From JAHFTW01 sp038046785 (GTDB taxonomy: Archaea > Thermoplasmatota > E2 > JACPAO01 > JAHFTW01), in contig JBBSVM010000005.1 of NCBI GenBank assembly GCA_038046785.1, forward strand, positions 62,001-126,000: a stretch of 64,000 nucleotides of DNA, written 5' to 3'. How positions within the stretch are numbered: the stretch's first letter is position 1; every line of letters begins with the position of its first letter. The notes beneath the pieces were generated by a model. That model was not told the DNA's origin, searched no databases, and saw only the letters and a program-made list of their open reading frames with translations. Positions 28,381-36,562 of the stretch are shown in pieces. The position numbers and the translations under genes were made by a program.

Positions 28381-29115
28381 CTAGACAGGAGCGAGGCTGA
28401 ACTGCATCCCGAAGCTGCCGAGGGCACCGGCGGCGGTTCCGTCGGTGACCACCAGGGCGACCGAGATGTCCAAGGTCTTGGAGACCGCGAGGTTGAAACT
28501 GCTCGAGGTGGCAGCGCTGGCGGCGTCCCAGGTCAGAAGCGTGGTGGCGCCATCTTTGATGGTCACGGTGAAGCCGGTGATGGCTGCGTTGAGGGCGGCG
28601 CTGCGTGCCAGGGTGACGGTGTAGGCCTGCGTGGCATCGGTGTTCTGCAATTTCATGACGTCGCCCAAGGTGACAAGGGCGGCGCCGGAGACTCCGCTGA
28701 GCGCGAGGTTGGCGCTTGCTCCGCTCGACCCAAGGGTGAGGGTGGCGAATCCGGCGGCGTTGATGCTGGCGTAGCTGGTGCCGCTGAGGAACTTCACGTC
28801 CGGAGCGGTCGTGCTGGGCGCGGTGGCGATGTCCTGGCGAATCAAGAGGGCGGCCGTGACGAGGCCCGAGAGCAGAAGCAGGGTGGCGCCGACGGCGCTC
28901 GCCACTTTGTGGACCCGAATCCAGGCGAGGAGGCCGGAACGGGCGGGTCGAGCGTGGGCGGGACGGGCAGGGGAGGCAAGCTTGAGGGCGGGCTGCGTGG
29001 GGCGAATCGGGATGGCGGTCCATCCCACGTTGGTGCGGGAGGGCGTCCGGGGGGCAGGCGCCGAGGCGCGGGCTGCGTTGCGGGGGAGAGAAGGCATGGT
29101 AGGTTGGGCTGCCAT
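28381..29115 (-). CDS. Membrane-anchored beta-rich surface protein (paralogue 1)
   Basis: 244 aa. A 65-residue basic Pro/Ala/Arg-rich N-terminal region precedes one membrane helix (about 72-92), then ALLIRQDIATAPSTTAPDVKF and a Thr/Ala/Val/Ser-rich beta domain. The post-helix segment and domain style match the following gene. The start is supported by GGATAAGG 26-32 bp upstream. The cytoplasmic disordered basic tail is unlike a simple signal peptide. Confidence 0.65.
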   Translation of the reverse strand: MAAQPTMPSLPRNAARASAPAPRTPSRTNVGWTAIPIRPTQPALKLASPARPAHARPARSGLLAWIRVHKVASAVGATLLLLSGLVTAALLIRQDIATAPSTTAPDVKFLSGTSYASINAAGFATLTLGSSGASANLALSGVSGAALVTLGDVMKLQNTDATQAYTVTLARSAALNAAITGFTVTIKDGATTLLTWDAASAATSSSFNLAVSKTLDISVALVVTDGTAAGALGSFGMQFSLAPV

Positions 29116-29140
29116 GACCCCTGTTCTGGTCTAGGGCACC

Positions 29141-29147
29141 TTATCCC
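29141..29147 (-). promoter_or_regulatory. TATA-like box for the surface-protein pair
   Basis: GGATAAGG on the minus strand, centred about 28 bp upstream of the start at 29115; consistent with a leaderless transcript of both paralogues. Confidence 0.5.
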
Positions 29148-29437
29148 CGTTGCCCCACAACTTTATGAGTGAAATTGCGCGGAAACCGTTGCACTTCAAG
29201 GGAATCTCGACGCAAGCGGTGGGCCCCGTCGGACCGGCGGCAGCTGTGCGCCCTGTTCTGCGTGCGGAGGGGGTGGGGGATCCGCTCGCTTCACCTGGAC
29301 ATTTTCGGGATGAACATGAACCTGTCAAGTCAAAGTGGACCAGAACACAGGGTCGAGGCGACTTGGCGGGTGAGGCCGGGAGAACCATTAACCGGGCTCG
29401 GCGGCATGTGTTGCCACCGGCCAAGGCCAGGTGTGCT
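29148..29437. other. Intergenic region upstream of the beta-oxidation genes
   Basis: 290 bp. The frame of the dehydrogenase stays open up to 29150, but the translated extension is low in conserved-looking sequence. A CTTTATGA box at 29161-29168 and CCATTAACC near 29386 are the only promoter-like elements. Confidence 0.4.
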
Positions 29438-30427
29438 ATGGTGCTGTTCGTCGATCGGGCCGTCGTCATCGGAGCGGGCGTCATGGGAGCCCGCATTGCC
29501 CAAGTCTTGGCACTCAACAATGTCAACGTGACCCTCCGGGACGTGGACGAGGCGGCGCTCGCCCGCGGCCGCAAGACCATCGAAGGCGACTTGGACACCC
29601 TCATCGCATTCCAGGCCGGAAAAGCGAGCCGCGCCATCGCCGAGTTTGAATCCAAGTCGGGCGTCGCCCTCACGCCCGAGCAGAAGGCCAAAGCAGAACA
29701 GACCCTCAAGCCCAATTTCGATGCCAAGCGCAAAGAGAAACTCCTGTCCAAAATCACCTTCACGACCGGCTTCGACGGCTTCGACAAGGCCGAACTGGTC
29801 ATCGAGGCGGCCCCCGAGAACCCGGCGCTCAAGAAAAAAATCTTCGCCGAACTGCTCACCAAGGTTCCGGAGCATTGCGTTCTCGCCACCAACACCAGCA
29901 CGCTCAGCATCTCCGATTTGGCCTCCTCGCTCCCCGCCAATCGGCGCGGACGCTTCCTCGGCGTCCACTTCTTCAACCCGCCAACGACGCTGCCGCTCAT
30001 CGAGATTATCCCCGGCATCGAGTCGCGCGCCGACATCCTGGAGGACGTCGTCAATTTCTTCGCGCCGATGCGCAACCAGCGCTACCCGTTGATTCCCATC
30101 CAGGTCAAGGAGTGCCCCGGGTTCCTCGTCAACCGCATCCTCGGCCCCATGCTGGCGGAGGCGTTTGCCTGCTACGAGGAGGGCGTCGCCAAGCCCAAGG
30201 ACATCGACCTCGCGATGCAGACCGGCGCCGGCTTCCCGATGGGCCCCCTCGCCCTCGCCGACCTCGTCGGCCTCGACGTCATCCAGCACGCCGCCAAATC
30301 CATCCGGGAACAACAAGGCGGCATCGTCCCACAGCGCCCCGTCCAAATCATCAACCAACTGGTGGCCGCCGGCCGCCTCGGACAGAAATCCGGCCGCGGC
30401 TTTTTCGAGTATGCGAAGGAGAACTAG
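29438..30427 (+). CDS. 3-hydroxyacyl-CoA dehydrogenase
   Basis: 329 aa. NAD-binding VVIGAGVMGARIAQVLA at the N-terminus, LVIEAAPENPALKKKIFAEL, NTSTLSIS, GVHFFNPPTTLPLIEII with the catalytic His, and KECPGFLVNRIL in the C-terminal domain. It oxidises L-3-hydroxyacyl-CoA to 3-ketoacyl-CoA in beta-oxidation. An insert of about 40 residues rich in Lys/Glu follows the first Rossmann strands (residues 50-95), as in other members. Starts the fatty-acid cluster: enoyl-CoA hydratase follows after 26 bp. Confidence 0.93.
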   Translation: MVLFVDRAVVIGAGVMGARIAQVLALNNVNVTLRDVDEAALARGRKTIEGDLDTLIAFQAGKASRAIAEFESKSGVALTPEQKAKAEQTLKPNFDAKRKEKLLSKITFTTGFDGFDKAELVIEAAPENPALKKKIFAELLTKVPEHCVLATNTSTLSISDLASSLPANRRGRFLGVHFFNPPTTLPLIEIIPGIESRADILEDVVNFFAPMRNQRYPLIPIQVKECPGFLVNRILGPMLAEAFACYEEGVAKPKDIDLAMQTGAGFPMGPLALADLVGLDVIQHAAKSIREQQGGIVPQRPVQIINQLVAAGRLGQKSGRGFFEYAKEN

Positions 30428-30453
30428 GAGATTCACAAGGAGACCTGAACCCC

Positions 30454-31236
30454 ATGGGAGACCTCGTCAAAATCAAGATTGAGAACAAGATTGCCACCGT
30501 CACGCTCGACCACCCGCCGGTCAACGCGCTCAACCCCGCCGTCCTCAAGGAGCTCAAGGCGGAGTTCGAGGCGCTCTCCAAGAACGACGACGTGCGCGCC
30601 GTCGTCCTCACCGGAGCCGGCAACCACGCCTTCTGCGCCGGAGCAGACCTCAAAGCGTTCGCCGGCCTCGGCCCCGCGCAGTCGGCCGACCTGGTCGCCG
30701 CCGGCCACGCCGCGTTCAACGCCATCGAGGATTGCCGCAAGCCGGTCATCGCGGCCGTCAACAACCTCGCCCTGGGCGGCGGTTGCGAGCTCGCCATGGC
30801 TGCCGACATCCGCGTCAGCAGCGACCGCGCCCGCTACGGCCAGCCCGAAGTCTGGATCGGCCTCCTTCCCGCCTGGGGCGGCTCGACCCGCCTGCCCCGC
30901 CTCGTCGGACTCGCCAAGGCAAAGGAGCTGATTTTCACGGGTCAGATGATCAACGCCCAAGAGGCGCAGCGCATCGGCCTCGTCAACAAGATTGTCCCGG
31001 ACGGCGAAGAGGTGCGCGCCGCCATCGACATCGCGCGCGCCATCCACATGAAGGCCGCCCCGCTTGCCGTCGCCGAGGCAAAGGCAACGCTGCACCGCAC
31101 CATCCGCGCCGCGACCCGCGAAGATGCACTCAAGGTGGAAGCTGAAGCCGCCGCCCGCCTCGCCGTGACGGAGGATCTCGTTGAGGGTGTCACCGCCTTC
31201 ATCGAGAAGCGCAGCCCCGAATTCAAGGGCAAGTGA
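30454..31236 (+). CDS. Enoyl-CoA hydratase/isomerase
   Basis: 260 aa crotonase. Oxyanion-hole segments HAFCAGADLKAF and NLALGGGCELAMAADIR, and active-site QPEVWIGLLPAWGGSTRLPR. In position the second catalytic Glu region reads LLPAWGGS, typical of hydratases. It adds water to trans-2-enoyl-CoA. An AAGGAG Shine-Dalgarno-like sequence precedes the ATG. Confidence 0.93.
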   Translation: MGDLVKIKIENKIATVTLDHPPVNALNPAVLKELKAEFEALSKNDDVRAVVLTGAGNHAFCAGADLKAFAGLGPAQSADLVAAGHAAFNAIEDCRKPVIAAVNNLALGGGCELAMAADIRVSSDRARYGQPEVWIGLLPAWGGSTRLPRLVGLAKAKELIFTGQMINAQEAQRIGLVNKIVPDGEEVRAAIDIARAIHMKAAPLAVAEAKATLHRTIRAATREDALKVEAEAAARLAVTEDLVEGVTAFIEKRSPEFKGK

Positions 31237-31254
31237 GGCGGACCGTGCCTTCCC

Positions 31255-31314
31255 AACCGCAGATAGCGCAGATGCACGCAGAGTCCGTCTGCGCAATCTG
31301 CGCCATCTGCGGTT
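31255..31314. repeat. Palindromic element, family B copy 4 (variant)
   Basis: Begins AACCGCAGATAGCGCAGATG and ends ...GCCATCTGCGGTT. 9-nt GCAGAT units inverted around a short centre. It lies 18 bp after the enoyl-CoA hydratase stop and 17 bp before the acyl-CoA dehydrogenase start, inside the gene cluster. Confidence 0.85.
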
Positions 31315-31331
31315 CGTCGGAGGCGGCGTAG

Positions 31332-32543
31332 GTGGCCTTCGAGTTCGAGTTCAGCCCGGAGCAGCGGCTGCTCAAACGCTCGGCGCGGCAGTTCATGCGA
31401 AACCAGATTGAGCCCCACCTGCCCGCCGACGACTGGTCCGGCCACGGCGGCGACTCGCCGCTGCACCTCGTCAAGAAAATGCAGGAGCAGGGCTGGTTCG
31501 GCATCGGCATGCCGCGCAGCCTGGGCGGCGCCGACATGGGCGAAGTGGGCTACTGCATTCTCATGGAGGAGATCTCCGCGGTGGACTCCAGCCTGGGCAC
31601 CATCTACGGTGCCCACAGCGGCATCGGGCTGATGCCCATCTATCTGTTCGGCAACGCCGAGCAACGCGAACGCTACGTCCGCCCCATCGCGGAGGGTCGC
31701 GAGATTGCGGCCTTCGCCCTCACCGAGCCGACGGCTGGTTCCGATGCGGCCAGCATCAAGACGAAGGCGGTGCGCGACGGCAACGATTGGCTTCTGTCCG
31801 GAACGAAAATCTGGTGCTCGAACGGCAACTTCGCCGACACCATCATCGCGTTCGCCGTCACCGACGAGACGCTGGGCGCCCACGGCGGCGTCACCGCCTT
31901 CATCGTCGAGAACGACATGGAGGGATTCAAGGTCGGAACCATCGAGGACAAGATGGGCATCCGCCAGAGCAACACGGCGGAGCTCATCTTCGACAACGTC
32001 CGCGTTCCCAAGGAGAACGTGCTTGGCAAGGTGGGCGAAGGGTTCATCGCGGCGCTCACCGCCCTCGACGGCGGCCGCGTTGGCCTGGGGGCCGCCTGCC
32101 TGGGTGCCACGAAGCGTCTGCTCGATGATTGCGTCCGGCGCGCCAAAGGACGCGAGCGCTTCGGCAAGCCCATCGGGAAGAGTCAGTCCATCCAGTGGAT
32201 GCTCGCCGACATGGCGACCGACATCCACCTTGCCGAGGCGGCTGTGTACCATGCCGCGACGCTCACCAACGACTACTACGAGCGCATCGCGAAGGGGGAG
32301 CCGGTGCCGCGCGCTCTGCGCGAAAAGGTGAGCCGCGCCGCGGCCGTCGTGAAGATTCACTGCAGCGAGATGACCGGCCGCGCCGGCGAGCGCGCCATCC
32401 AACTGTTTGGCGGCGACGGGCTGCGCATGAAGGGGCGCATGGACCGCTCCTTCCGCGACCAGGTCATCACAGAAATCTACGAAGGCACCAACGAAGTGCA
32501 GCGCCTCATCATCGCGAGAGAGCTTCTGCAGGAGGCGCGCTGA
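31332..32543 (+). CDS. Acyl-CoA dehydrogenase
   Basis: 403 aa. FAD-binding FALTEPTAGSDAASIKTKA and IWCSNGNFADT, RERFGKPI, and the C-terminal ITEIYEGTNEVQRLIIAREL with the catalytic glutamate region. It makes trans-2-enoyl-CoA and hands electrons to ETF, whose two genes follow directly. GTG start. Its stop overlaps the etfB ATG by one base. Confidence 0.94.
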   Translation: MAFEFEFSPEQRLLKRSARQFMRNQIEPHLPADDWSGHGGDSPLHLVKKMQEQGWFGIGMPRSLGGADMGEVGYCILMEEISAVDSSLGTIYGAHSGIGLMPIYLFGNAEQRERYVRPIAEGREIAAFALTEPTAGSDAASIKTKAVRDGNDWLLSGTKIWCSNGNFADTIIAFAVTDETLGAHGGVTAFIVENDMEGFKVGTIEDKMGIRQSNTAELIFDNVRVPKENVLGKVGEGFIAALTALDGGRVGLGAACLGATKRLLDDCVRRAKGRERFGKPIGKSQSIQWMLADMATDIHLAEAAVYHAATLTNDYYERIAKGEPVPRALREKVSRAAAVVKIHCSEMTGRAGERAIQLFGGDGLRMKGRMDRSFRDQVITEIYEGTNEVQRLIIARELLQEAR

Positions 32544-33313
32544 TGGCGGCCCGCCTGCGCGTTCTGGTCCCCGTCACCGGCGCCTTCCACGGCCCCATCC
32601 GATTGCGCCGCAACGGAAGCGTGGACACCGAGGGCGTCGAGCGCATCCTGAGTCGCGAATCGGCGCAGGCGTTGGCGCTCGCCAAGCAACTCAAGGCGAC
32701 GGGCGCCGAACTGGTCGTCGTCCACGTGGACAAGGGCGGTGGCGAAGAAGTTCTGCGTGAGGCGATGGCGCACGGCGCCGACCAGGGCGTCCTGGTCGAG
32801 GGGGCCGCTGCGTTCGAGTCGGACGCCTCCACGCGCGCCGCCACGATTGCCGACGTGGTGCGGCAGATGGGCCCGTTCGACGCAATCGTCGGACCGGCGC
32901 GCAGCGAGTTCGCCGGCTTCACTGGCACGCTTGCTGCCCTCGCTGGCCTCCTGGAGATGCCGTGCGCCGTCGGTGTGAGCCGCGTCGCCCCCGAAGGAAA
33001 CGCCCTGCGCATCTCCTACCAGTCGCTGTTTGGCGACTACGACCTGCGCATCCCGCGTCCATCCGTCCTCCTCGCCGGCGACCTTGAGCCGAGCCACCCC
33101 ACGGCGTGGGGCATCCACGACGCCCACCGCGTCAAAGGATTGCTTCGCGTCAAGGCGGACAACTACACGGTGCAGAAGGCGCTCACGAAGCGGCTGCGCA
33201 TCGAGAACGTGCCGCAGGAGTCGCGCAGTCTGGAGTCGGTGGACGGGGCGACCCTCGTGCGCCGATTGCGCAGCCGGAGCCTTATCGCGGAGAAAGGCGG
33301 AGGCCCATCGTGA
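32543..33313 (+). CDS. etfB: Electron transfer flavoprotein, beta subunit
   Basis: 256 aa. RLRVLVPVTGAFHGPIRLRRNG at the N-terminus, LVVVHVDKGGGEEVLREAMAHGADQGVLVE, FDAIVGPARSEF and YQSLFGDYDLRIPRPSVLLAGD fit ETF beta. It accepts electrons from acyl-CoA dehydrogenase. Overlaps acyl-CoA dehydrogenase by 1 bp and etfA by 4 bp. Confidence 0.9.
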   Translation: MAARLRVLVPVTGAFHGPIRLRRNGSVDTEGVERILSRESAQALALAKQLKATGAELVVVHVDKGGGEEVLREAMAHGADQGVLVEGAAAFESDASTRAATIADVVRQMGPFDAIVGPARSEFAGFTGTLAALAGLLEMPCAVGVSRVAPEGNALRISYQSLFGDYDLRIPRPSVLLAGDLEPSHPTAWGIHDAHRVKGLLRVKADNYTVQKALTKRLRIENVPQESRSLESVDGATLVRRLRSRSLIAEKGGGPS

Positions 33314-34362
33314 GCGATCTTGGCTTCGCTTCCATCTACGATTCCGTCGAGACACGGCCTGCGCCGGCCGCCAGCTTGGACGACGTGCGGGGCAGTGACT
33401 GGCGCAACATCCTCGTCCTCGGCCGCGCCACCAAATCGGGCGTCTATCCCGAGACGCTGGCGCTCGTCGGCCGCGCCCGCCACATCGCCGACGAGCTGGG
33501 CTGCCGCGTCGAGGTCCTTCTCATCGGAAAGGATCTGGAGGGAGCAACCGCGCAGTTGAAGCGCTTCCCGCTCGACACCATCTACCGCGTCGCCGCTCCC
33601 GATTACGCTCCCATCGACCACACGGCCCGCATCCTCGAGCAGGTGGTGCGCAAGCGGCGGCCCGAATTGGTGCTGGTGTTCCAAAGCCGCACCGGCGACG
33701 CCGTCACCGCGTTCGCCGCCAATCGACTCGGCGTCGGCTTCGTCACCGGAGCGAGCAAGGTAGAGATGGACACGAGCGAGCGCAAAGCGGTCGTCACGCA
33801 CGAATCGGGCGGCCAGGCGCGCTTCCAAGTCGTCACCGCGATGCAGAGTTTGCCGCAGTTCGTCTCGGTGCAGCGCGGCCTCTTCCGCGCTCCGTTGGAG
33901 ACGCCAGACGCCACTGTGCGCGTCCATGACCTCACGGTCCAGTCCGGCCGCCTTGCACCCATCGAGGTGGTGGGCCACCAACCGCCGGCCCCCGCGACGC
34001 TGGAGACGGCCGACCGCGTCGTCGTCGCCGGCGCCCGCATCCAGAGCGCCGAGGAGCTTGCCCTGGTCCGCGAACTCGCAAAACGGCTCGACGCCGTGTT
34101 TGGGGTGACGCTGGGCATCGTCGAGCGCGGGCTCGCCAAAGACGAAGGCAACGTCGTCGGCGTCAACGACCACCGCGTCAAGCCGCGCCTCCTCGTCACC
34201 GTGGGGCTCTGGGGCGCCCTCGACTTCCTCGAAGCCATCGAGGGCAACCCGCTGCTCTGCGCCATCGGCTCCGACCCGAGCGACCCCATCGCCAAACGCG
34301 CTGCCTACCTCGTTCCGGGCGACGTCAAGGCGGCGGTCGAGTCGGTGCTGAAAGGATTGTAG
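33310..34362 (+). CDS. etfA: Electron transfer flavoprotein, alpha subunit
   Basis: 350 aa. N-terminal domain with ILVLGRATKSGVYPETLALVGRARHIADELG; C-terminal FAD domain with VVVAGARIQSAEELALVRELAKRLDAVFGVTLGIVERG and KPRLLVTVGLWGALDFLEAIEG. The FAD-domain sequence departs from the usual GRG..LG.SR..VD..W pattern, so cofactor binding may differ. GTG start overlaps the etfB stop (GTGA). Confidence 0.85.
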   Translation: MSDLGFASIYDSVETRPAPAASLDDVRGSDWRNILVLGRATKSGVYPETLALVGRARHIADELGCRVEVLLIGKDLEGATAQLKRFPLDTIYRVAAPDYAPIDHTARILEQVVRKRRPELVLVFQSRTGDAVTAFAANRLGVGFVTGASKVEMDTSERKAVVTHESGGQARFQVVTAMQSLPQFVSVQRGLFRAPLETPDATVRVHDLTVQSGRLAPIEVVGHQPPAPATLETADRVVVAGARIQSAEELALVRELAKRLDAVFGVTLGIVERGLAKDEGNVVGVNDHRVKPRLLVTVGLWGALDFLEAIEGNPLLCAIGSDPSDPIAKRAAYLVPGDVKAAVESVLKGL

Positions 34363-34370
34363 GCTCCCTG

Positions 34371-34760
34371 CTACTTCTTTTCAAACAGCATTCCTGGCTT
34401 GTAGCTCGGCGTGTACTCGACCTTCTGCCCGAGCGGCAAATCCTTGGGTTTTGCAATCCAGGGAATCCAGCCTGAGACCGTCGGCCCGTCGTCCAGTTTG
34501 ACGAGCGCGAAGGCGAACGGTGTCTCGTTGAGGAACGCCTCGCTCGCGACGGTCTGAATGGTGTAGCTCACGATGGTTCCGGTCTTGCTGAACGGGCGGC
34601 GCACGATCTTGTCCGACTTGCATTTCGGGCAGCGCAGCATCGGGCTGAAGCGGTCCTCCTTGCAGGCCGAGCAGTGGAATCCGATGACGTTGCCGTTGCG
34701 CAACTCTTCGCGTTGTTCTTTCAGGCTCAGGATGGGGCGGGGCGATTCGACGTCGGCCAT
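34371..34760 (-). CDS. Zinc-ribbon/OB-fold acyl-CoA-associated protein (DUF35)
   Basis: 129 aa. A rubredoxin-like zinc ribbon (CSACKEDRFSPMLRCPKCKSD) followed by an OB-fold (GTIVSYTIQTVASEAF ... FALVKLDDGPTVSGWI). Partner proteins of archaeal thiolases: in the thiolase/HMG-CoA synthase complex, the DUF35 protein shares a CoA site. It begins 1 bp after the thiolase stop. Confidence 0.9.
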   Translation of the reverse strand: MADVESPRPILSLKEQREELRNGNVIGFHCSACKEDRFSPMLRCPKCKSDKIVRRPFSKTGTIVSYTIQTVASEAFLNETPFAFALVKLDDGPTVSGWIPWIAKPKDLPLGQKVEYTPSYKPGMLFEKK

Positions 34761-34761
34761 C

Positions 34762-35919
34762 TCAGCTCCTCCGGCTCAGGATGTTGACGACGACGGTTCC
34801 GCCCGTGGCGCCGACGTTGTGCGTCAGCCCGCGCCGCGCCTTCTCGACCTGGCGACCTCCAGCCTCCCCGCGCAGCTGCTTCACAACCTCGACGACTTGG
34901 CCCGCTCCGGTCGCACCGACCGGGTGGCCTTTTGCCTTGAGGCCGCCGGACGGGTTGATGGGGCGCTTGCCGCCGATGCGTGTGAGTCCGTCCACGGTCG
35001 CCTTCGCCCCGGTGCCTTTCTTGAAGAGGCCCAAGTCCTCGCTCGCGGCGATCTCGGCGATGGTGAAGCAGTCGTGCACCTCAAAGAAATCAATCTGATC
35101 CACCGTGAGCTTGGCCTGCCGGAGTGCGGCCTGGCTCGCTGCGACGGCGCCGGGAAGGCTTGTCAAATCGACGCGGTCGTGCAGACTTGCGATGCTTCCG
35201 GCGCGGGCGCTCGCCTCGACGTAGATGGGAGTGTCCGTCAACTCCTTGGCCGTCGTCTCGTCGCAGAGAATGGCCGCCGCGGCGCCATCGCTGAACGGGC
35301 AGGCGTCGTAGAGTTTGAGCGGGTCGGCGACCTTCATGCTGGTCATCACGTCCTCGAGCGTGATGCGCTTCTGCAGGTGCGCGAGTGGGTTGTGCAATGC
35401 GTTCTCATGGTTCTTGATGGCGACTTGCGCCAGGTCCTGCTCGGTGGCGCCGTACTTCTGGAAATAGCTGCGCGCCATCGTCGCGTAGAGGCCGGGGAAA
35501 CTGCAGCCGGTTCCGCCTTCGTAGGTGTAGTCGGAGCCGTAGGCGAAGTAGGTGGTCGCGGTGAGGGTGTCCAACATGCTGACGCGCTCGACCCCGCCAA
35601 TCAGCACCGCGTCGGAGAATCCGCCGGCGACCTCGCGGTAGCCGTGGTGGAATGCGGTGCCGCCCGACGCACAGGCGGTCTCGACGACGGTGGCGGGCTT
35701 CGTGTCGAGGCCGAGCGCCGTCATGATGAGCGGACCGAGGTGGCCCTGCTTCTCCGCGACGCCGAACGCGTTGCCGAAGATGCCGGAGGCGATGCGGTCG
35801 GGGTCAATGCCGGAGTCTTTGATGGCGCCCTGCGCGGCGCTGGCCATCAGTTCGCGGGCGCTCAGGTCGGACTTGCCGTACTTCGTGCTGCCAATTCCGA
35901 CGACGCAGACATCACGCAT
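34762..35919 (-). CDS. Thiolase (archaeal/SCP2-type acetyl-CoA acetyltransferase)
   Basis: 385 aa. The nucleophilic cysteine is in VVETACASGGTAFHHG; HDCFTIAEI and GGLKAKGHPVGATGAGQVVEVV supply the active-site histidines. This is the archaeal/SCPx thiolase type, which works with a DUF35 protein. HMG-CoA synthase is not adjacent, and the beta-oxidation cluster is convergent with it, so cleavage of 3-ketoacyl-CoA is a reasonable alternative to mevalonate synthesis. ATG at 35919. Confidence 0.92.
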   Translation of the reverse strand: MRDVCVVGIGSTKYGKSDLSARELMASAAQGAIKDSGIDPDRIASGIFGNAFGVAEKQGHLGPLIMTALGLDTKPATVVETACASGGTAFHHGYREVAGGFSDAVLIGGVERVSMLDTLTATTYFAYGSDYTYEGGTGCSFPGLYATMARSYFQKYGATEQDLAQVAIKNHENALHNPLAHLQKRITLEDVMTSMKVADPLKLYDACPFSDGAAAAILCDETTAKELTDTPIYVEASARAGSIASLHDRVDLTSLPGAVAASQAALRQAKLTVDQIDFFEVHDCFTIAEIAASEDLGLFKKGTGAKATVDGLTRIGGKRPINPSGGLKAKGHPVGATGAGQVVEVVKQLRGEAGGRQVEKARRGLTHNVGATGGTVVVNILSRRS

Positions 35920-35957
35920 CACTTGGGAATGGGGCTTCGGCGCGATAAGGTTGCGCG

Positions 35958-36431
35958 TCAGGACAGGGCGGTCTCGACCTGCTTTGTGAGGTCGGCACCG
36001 ACGCACACGGCAACCACGGTTCCCGATTTGACGACGAGGGCGGTCGGCGCCTCGTCCGGCTTCGTGGCGCCGAGCGTGGCGCAGACGGAGCCGTCCCAAT
36101 CGGGGCCAATGAGGACCTGTTCCGCGGGGTCGAGACCTGCCTCGGTCGCCTTCGCAGCGAGCTTCTCGTACGTGGATTTGATTTGCGCCTCGGCGACTTT
36201 CTTCCACAGGCCAGCGAAGCTGCGCAGGTCGACGATGGAGGCGAGTGCGACGTCGGTTGCCTGCGGCCAGCGGCCGCGCACAAGCTTGCTGACCTCTTTG
36301 GCCGCATCCGAGGACTTGACGCCGTGTAGAATCAGGACGCCGCGCTTGGCAAAGAGGGCCGGCGTGATGGGGCGCCCCGACACGGCGGCGGCGATGGAAA
36401 AGGCAGGGAGTGGTTGGCCTACAGAGGGCAT
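35958..36431 (-). CDS. Thioredoxin-fold-like protein, unknown function
   Basis: 157 aa. Starts MPSVGQPLPAFSI and continues with RGVLILHGVKSSDAAKEVSKLV and a predicted fold (strand-helix-strand ... ALVVKSGTVVAVCVG) that resembles peroxiredoxin/TlpA proteins, but there is no CxxC active site; two cysteines lie toward the C-terminal end. It ends 39 bp upstream of the thiolase start on the same strand. Role unknown. Confidence 0.6.
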   Translation of the reverse strand: MPSVGQPLPAFSIAAAVSGRPITPALFAKRGVLILHGVKSSDAAKEVSKLVRGRWPQATDVALASIVDLRSFAGLWKKVAEAQIKSTYEKLAAKATEAGLDPAEQVLIGPDWDGSVCATLGATKPDEAPTALVVKSGTVVAVCVGADLTKQVETALS

Positions 36432-36470
36432 GCACTCACAGGAGGGAAGGCGGCCATAAGCCCTCCTTTG

Positions 36471-36542
36471 TCGCAGATTTCTCAGATTGTGCAGATTCGC
36501 ATTGCCCCAGAAACGAATCTGAGAAATCTGCGTAATCTGCGA
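36471..36542. repeat. Palindromic element, family B copy 2
   Basis: TCGCAGATTTCTCAGATT, a GTGCAGATTCG unit, a 15-nt centre, then CGAATCTGAGAAATCTGCG and TAATCTGCGA. Three 9-nt units per arm, in different order on the two arms. Its edge is 20 bp past the stop of the SDR gene (minus strand). Confidence 0.9.
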
Positions 36543-36562
36543 CTCGTGGGAGCGCGAGCGAT

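Noticed and set aside
29150..29437. In-frame 96-residue N-terminal extension of 3-hydroxyacyl-CoA dehydrogenase
   Set aside because: The Rossmann motif begins a few residues after the ATG at 29438; the extension shows no family similarity.
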